Positions 6,511-9,670 of a stretch of 9,670 bases of DNA are shown here, piece by piece. This stretch comes from Verrucomicrobiota bacterium. Lineage in GTDB: Bacteria; Verrucomicrobiota; Verrucomicrobiia; Limisphaerales; UBA9464. The stretch's first letter is position 1. Each line of letters starts with the position of its first letter. The translations under genes and the position numbers were made by a program. Under the pieces are notes generated by a model. The model was not told the DNA's origin. It did no database searches and saw nothing but the letters and a program-made list of their open reading frames with translations. The stretch covers positions 1 to 9,670 of the forward strand of contig CANGMO010000056.1 of NCBI GenBank assembly GCA_947454295.1. The letters are read 5' to 3'.

Positions 6511-7254
6511 TCAGTGCGCCCCGGCGGCAGCGGACTTCGCCGCAGCGGCCGCGAGTCGGTCGAGACCGGCGAGTCGCGTGTCGACCTTGTCGGCGATCTT
6601 GCCGTTGCGGATCTCGATGCGCCGCGGGGTGACCGCGGCGATTTCGGGGTTGTGGGTGACGAGCATCACCGTGCGGCCCTGCCGGCTGAGATTGCGGAAG
6701 AGTTCCAGGATCACCTCACCGGTGTGGGTGTCGAGGTTGCCGGTCGGCTCGTCGGCGAAGATGATCTTCGGATCGTTCACCAGCGCGCGGGCGATCGCCA
6801 CACGTTGCTGCTGTCCGCCGGAGAGCTGCGAGGGCCGGTTCTTGAGCCGGTTGCCCAGTTCGACCATTTCCAGCGCCTTGAGGGCTCGCTCCCGGCGTTC
6901 CTTGCCGCCGATGCCGGAATAGATCATGGGCAGCTCGACGTTCTGCACCACGTTGAGCTTGGGCAGCAGGTTGAAGAACTGGAAGACGAAGCCGATCTTG
7001 CGATTGCGGATGTGCGCCAGTTGGCTGGTGGAGGCCTTCTGGATCTCCACGCCGTCGAGCTTGATGGTCCCGAGACTCGGCGAATCGAGGCAGCCGAGAA
7101 TATGCATCAGCGTCGACTTGCCGCTGCCCGAGGGACCGATGATGGAGCAGAACTCGCCAGCCTCGATGTCGAGGGTGACATCATCCAGCGCCCGGATCTC
7201 CTCGCCGCCGAGATGGTAGATCTTGCTGACGTTGCGGAGTTCGAGAAGGGCCAC
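6511..7254 (-). CDS. MacB/LolD-type ABC transporter ATPase
   Basis: A 247-residue nucleotide-binding protein of the MacB/LolD/FtsE class that powers the adjacent permeases. Motifs: Walker A GPSGSGKS (40-47), Q-loop FVFQFFNLLP with Q92, ABC signature LSGGQQQR (144-151), Walker B IIFADEP (164-170) with E169, D-loop NLD (173-175) and H-loop H201 in LVTHNPE. The N-terminus LLELRNVSKIYHLGGEEIRALDDV is typical of this class. The start codon is GTG at 7252-7254. The last ~20 residues form an Ala-rich tail (LAAAAAKSAAAGAH) that is longer than the catalytic domain needs. The ATPase and permease functions lie on separate genes, unlike E. coli MacB where they are fused. The gene lies 55 bp after the adaptor and 9 bp before the first permease, so it is operonic with both. 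Confidence 0.95.
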   Translation of the reverse strand: MALLELRNVSKIYHLGGEEIRALDDVTLDIEAGEFCSIIGPSGSGKSTLMHILGCLDSPSLGTIKLDGVEIQKASTSQLAHIRNRKIGFVFQFFNLLPKLNVVQNVELPMIYSGIGGKERRERALKALEMVELGNRLKNRPSQLSGGQQQRVAIARALVNDPKIIFADEPTGNLDTHTGEVILELFRNLSRQGRTVMLVTHNPEIAAVTPRRIEIRNGKIADKVDTRLAGLDRLAAAAAKSAAAGAH

Positions 7255-7309
7255 GGGAACTGCGGGGGTCCGGACTCAGGATTGCGGATCGGGAACGCGA
7301 GGGGACGGA

Positions 7310-8467
7310 TCAGCGTTGCGCGGGACGGGGCGCGATTCCAGCGACGGCCGGGGTCGAACCCGCCTTGGCGTTCTTGGACTTGTCCTCGAAGGCCACGACC
7401 TCGCCGGCCTTGAGGCCCGCGGTGATCTCGGCGAAGAAGTAATCGCTGACGCCGATGGTGATCAGCCGGCGCTCCCATTCCTCACCGCTGCGCACCCAGG
7501 CGTAGCGCTCCTGCTGCTTGGTCTCGGGATTGTACTCGGTGAACACCGCGGCCAGCGGGGCGGCCACCACATTGTCTGCGGAGGCAACCGGGATGGAAAT
7601 GTTGGCGGTCATGCCGGGACGCACGCGCTTGTCGACGTCCTTGAGCAGGATCCGCGCGGCGAATCCCTTGATGTTGTTTTTGATGGTGGCCTGCGGCGCC
7701 ACGCGCTCGACCTTGCCGATGATCTTCAGTCCGGGAACGGCCTCCACGGTGACCTCAACGTCCTGGTTCATGTGCAACCGGGTGACGTCCGCCTGATTGA
7801 TGTGGGCGTTGATGATGAGGTCGTTGAGATTTGCGATGGTGAGGATCTCGGTGCCCGAATTGAACCCGCCGGAACCGCTCACCGCCTGCCCGACCGACAC
7901 CGGACGGGTGAGAACCGTACAGTCGAAGGGCGCGGTCACGCGGGTCTTCATCAACTGATACTCGATCAAATCCAGCGCCTTCTGGGCGTTGTTGAGGCTG
8001 TTCTTGGCGAGTTCGAAGGACGTCTTGGAATCATCGAACACCTCCTGGGCGACCAGGTGCCCCTTGAAGAGCTCCTCGGCCCGACGGTAGTTGCGCTCGG
8101 CCTGCTCGAGTTCGAGACGGGAACGCTCGATGGCGTTCTTCTGGGAGCCCTGCTGGATGCGGAGGTCGCGATCGTCGAGCTGGAACATCAACTCGCCCGA
8201 CTTGACCGCGTCACCCACGTCGACGGGCAGCTTCTCGATCTTGCCGTTGACCTCGGGACGCACGCTCACCTGGTCGGCCGGGACGATTTCGCCCGCCGCG
8301 CTGACGGCAAACCGGATGTTCCGGGTCTCCACGGTGGCCTCGACCGGACGCGCGCTGGCCGCCGCCACGGCCGTCTTGGAAGCCTGGTCTTGCTGCCAGC
8401 GTTTCCATCCGACCCAGCCACCCCCGCCCACCAGGAGAATGGCCAAAATGAACCCAAGAGACTTCAT
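7310..8467 (-). CDS. MacA/HlyD-like periplasmic adaptor (membrane fusion protein)
   Basis: A 385-residue adaptor of the RND/MacA-HlyD membrane fusion family that links an inner-membrane ABC exporter to an outer-membrane channel. Residues ~4-20 form an N-terminal membrane anchor; there is no lipobox Cys. The first half of the barrel-sandwich (lipoyl-like) domain is at about 66-100 (SVRPEVNGKIEKLPVDVGD). A long, highly charged alpha-helical hairpin follows at about 101-176, and the second lipoyl half at about 177-196 (VTAPFDCTVLTRPVSVGQAV). Beta-barrel and membrane-proximal parts follow (VRPGMTANISIPV at about 282-294). A low-complexity Ala/Pro tail ends the protein. It is the first gene of the transporter operon, followed 55 bp later by the ATPase. 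The ATG start has only a weak GGAA upstream. Function in export is well supported by context; the cargo and outer-membrane partner are not shown. Confidence 0.92.
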   Translation of the reverse strand: MKSLGFILAILLVGGGGWVGWKRWQQDQASKTAVAAASARPVEATVETRNIRFAVSAAGEIVPADQVSVRPEVNGKIEKLPVDVGDAVKSGELMFQLDDRDLRIQQGSQKNAIERSRLELEQAERNYRRAEELFKGHLVAQEVFDDSKTSFELAKNSLNNAQKALDLIEYQLMKTRVTAPFDCTVLTRPVSVGQAVSGSGGFNSGTEILTIANLNDLIINAHINQADVTRLHMNQDVEVTVEAVPGLKIIGKVERVAPQATIKNNIKGFAARILLKDVDKRVRPGMTANISIPVASADNVVAAPLAAVFTEYNPETKQQERYAWVRSGEEWERRLITIGVSDYFFAEITAGLKAGEVVAFEDKSKNAKAGSTPAVAGIAPRPAQR

Positions 8468-8569
8468 GCGTTGTTCCGAGAAACTACCGTTAATACGTAG
8501 GCGTGCAATTCAGGATTGCGACTCGGCATTGTAAAATGACGTTCCGGTCGCGATCGTCCTTCGACCGCA
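8468..8569. promoter_or_regulatory. divergent intergenic region, likely promoters both ways
   Basis: This 102-bp gap separates the minus-strand adaptor start from the plus-strand protease start, so it should hold both promoters. A plus-strand TAAAAT (8532-8537) matches five of six bases of a sigma-70 -10 box, but the -35 at 17-bp spacing (TTCAGG) is weak. On the minus strand, TTTACA (plus 8530-8535) resembles a -35 box but has no good -10. A small inverted repeat GCAAT-tcagg-ATTGC (8505-8519) lies between them and could be an operator. No single promoter is convincing. Confidence 0.35.
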
Positions 8570-9670
8570 ATGCGTTCGATCGAATTCATCCCAATTTTGG
8601 CCTCCGTTCTGGTTTTCTCGAGGTGGGCCATGGAAACCGTGCTGTCGGCCCTGAATCGCCGTCATGTGCTGGCCCATGCGGAGGAGGTTCCGGCCGCCTT
8701 TCGGGACACGGTGGACGCCGCGACCTACAAGCGATCGGTCGACTACACTCTGGCCAAGTCGCGATTTGGCGTGCTCCACGATCTTTGGGGCACCGGAGTT
8801 CTGCTGCTGGTGCTCTTCACTCCGCTGGTGCCGCGCCTGTTTTCCGGTGTTCACAGCGCCTTTGGTACGGCCGCCTGGGTGGATGCCCTGTGGCTGTTTG
8901 CCGTGGGAACGCTGCTGTCGCTGCCCGATCTCCCCTGGGAATGGTGGCAGCAGTTCCGGCTCGAATCGCGATTCGGGTTCAACCAGTCGACCCAGAAAAC
9001 CTGGTGGATGGATCGCATCAAGGGGCTCCTGCTGGGCGCGGTGATCGGCATTCCGCTGTTGCTGCTGCTCCTCAAGCTGGTGGGCTGGCTCGGGGATAGC
9101 TGGTGGATCGCCGGCTGGGCCGTGCTGGTGGCGTTTCAGCTGCTCATGACCGTCCTGGCGCCGCTGGTCATCCTGCCGCTGTTCAACAAGCTCACCCCCC
9201 TCCCCGACGGCACGCTGCGCGACCGACTGCTCGCCCTCGGCACCCGCACCGGGTTTTCAGCCCGCTCCATCCTCGTGATGGACGGCAGCAAGCGTTCGAG
9301 CCATTCCAACGCCTTTTTCACCGGGTTTGGCTCCTTCCGGAAGATCGTCCTGTACGACACGCTGATCTCCCAGCTGACCGAACCCGAACTGGAGGCTGTA
9401 CTGGCCCATGAGGTGGGGCACTACAAGCGGGGACACATTCCCAAGATGCTGATCACCTCGTCGGTGATGACCCTGGCGGGATTCGCGGCGGTGGCCTGGC
9501 TGGCGCGTCAGCCGGCGTTCACGCAGGCCTTTGGATTTTCCGCCGGCGCGGGACTGGCTCCGGCCCTGTTGCTGTTCGCGCTGTTGGGGGGAACGGTCAC
9601 CTTCTGGACCGGTCCGTGGATGAACCGCTGGTCGCGTCGCCACGAATACGAGGCCGATCGCTATGCCGCC
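8570..9670 (+). CDS. Ste24/CAAX-protease-like M48 membrane metalloprotease (C-terminus beyond window)
   Basis: The N-terminal 367 residues of an M48-family zinc metalloprotease, closest to the Ste24/CAAX prenyl protease 1 group; the protein continues past the right edge. Several membrane helices are visible: residues ~3-22, a hydrophobic stretch near VLLLVLFTPLVP, another around WLFAVGTLLSLP, a strong one at LLLGAVIGIPLLLLLLKLVGWL and one at VLVAFQLLMTVLAPLVILPLF. Typical M48A signatures follow: MDGSKRSSHSNAFFTGFG, then the zinc-binding HEVGH (280-284) in LEAVLAHEVGHYK, and NRWSRRHEYEAD with the third ligand E359 and D363. The ATG at 8570 keeps the first membrane helix; the frame is closed by TGA at 8537-8539, and a later ATG at 8630 would remove that helix. 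No clear Shine-Dalgarno precedes it. It is transcribed away from the exporter operon. The likely role is membrane-protein or peptide processing; prenylated substrates are not expected in most bacteria. Confidence 0.92.
   Translation, partial: MRSIEFIPILASVLVFSRWAMETVLSALNRRHVLAHAEEVPAAFRDTVDAATYKRSVDYTLAKSRFGVLHDLWGTGVLLLVLFTPLVPRLFSGVHSAFGTAAWVDALWLFAVGTLLSLPDLPWEWWQQFRLESRFGFNQSTQKTWWMDRIKGLLLGAVIGIPLLLLLLKLVGWLGDSWWIAGWAVLVAFQLLMTVLAPLVILPLFNKLTPLPDGTLRDRLLALGTRTGFSARSILVMDGSKRSSHSNAFFTGFGSFRKIVLYDTLISQLTEPELEAVLAHEVGHYKRGHIPKMLITSSVMTLAGFAAVAWLARQPAFTQAFGFSAGAGLAPALLLFALLGGTVTFWTGPWMNRWSRRHEYEADRYAA

Noticed and set aside
7255..7309. A TCAGGATTGCG string shared with 8510-8520, and a GTCCGGAC palindrome in the adaptor-ATPase gap.
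   Set aside because: Eleven- and eight-base matches are too short in GC-rich sequence to call a repeat or operator.
3571..7413. A plus-strand open frame of 1280 codons across the transporter operon.
   Set aside because: It is antisense to four recognised genes and their intergenic gaps. Its repeated His/Asp-rich phrases only mirror the two paralogous permeases.
7223..8500. A plus-strand open frame of 425 codons opposite the adaptor.
   Set aside because: Mirror frame of the adaptor gene; no motif or start signal, and the adaptor reading is well supported.
8503..9099. A 198-codon plus-strand open frame at the right end.
   Set aside because: It overlaps the M48 protease in another frame. The protease frame carries membrane helices, HEVGH and the EYEAD zinc motif.

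Overview
The window looks like chromosomal DNA of a GC-rich Gram-negative-type bacterium. It encodes a MacA/MacB-like envelope export system, a secreted deacetylase with a signal peptide and a membrane-anchored SGNH hydrolase. The general character, including a degenerate CCACGGATGGACACAGAT-type intergenic repeat, suggests Verrucomicrobiota or a PVC-group relative. That placement is inference only; no rRNA or marker gene is present to settle it. No tRNA, rRNA, CRISPR array, transposase or phage gene was seen.

Layout: seven genes lie on the minus strand and one partial gene lies on the plus strand at the right edge. Read in the minus direction from the right, they are a periplasmic adaptor (8467-7310), an ABC ATPase with a GTG start (7254-6511), two tandem paralogous MacB-type permeases (6501-5116 and 5103-3745), a membrane-anchored SGNH/GDSL-like hydrolase with a GTG start (3598-2651), a secreted ChbG/HpnK (YdjC)-family deacetylase (2431-1484), and a Ski2-like DExH helicase whose C-terminus runs off the left edge (about 1408 to <1). 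Diverging from the adaptor, on the plus strand, is the N-terminal 367 residues of a Ste24/CAAX-protease-like M48 membrane metalloprotease (8570 to >9670).

The adaptor, ATPase and two permeases form a compact operon; the gaps around the permeases are 9 and 12 bp. Together they make a plausible inner-membrane and periplasmic export machine in which the two permeases could form a heterodimer. No outer-membrane (TolC-like) partner is encoded here. The SGNH hydrolase, deacetylase and helicase follow on the same strand, but gaps with folded elements separate them: a hairpin just after the second permease, a long inverted repeat just after the SGNH stop codon, and a terminator-like hairpin plus T7 at the end of the deacetylase gene. 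They are therefore probably separate or only partly coupled transcription units.

The most unusual non-coding element is the inverted repeat at 2493-2641. Each 34-bp arm is TTAA plus three 10-bp units. The most unusual protein features are a shared Gly/Arg/Trp-rich insertion in the periplasmic domains of both permeases, an Arg-to-Cys change in a highly conserved MacB motif of the second permease, and a non-canonical catalytic-His block in the SGNH protein. Very long open frames on the plus strand opposite the minus genes are mirror-frame artefacts of GC-rich codon use.
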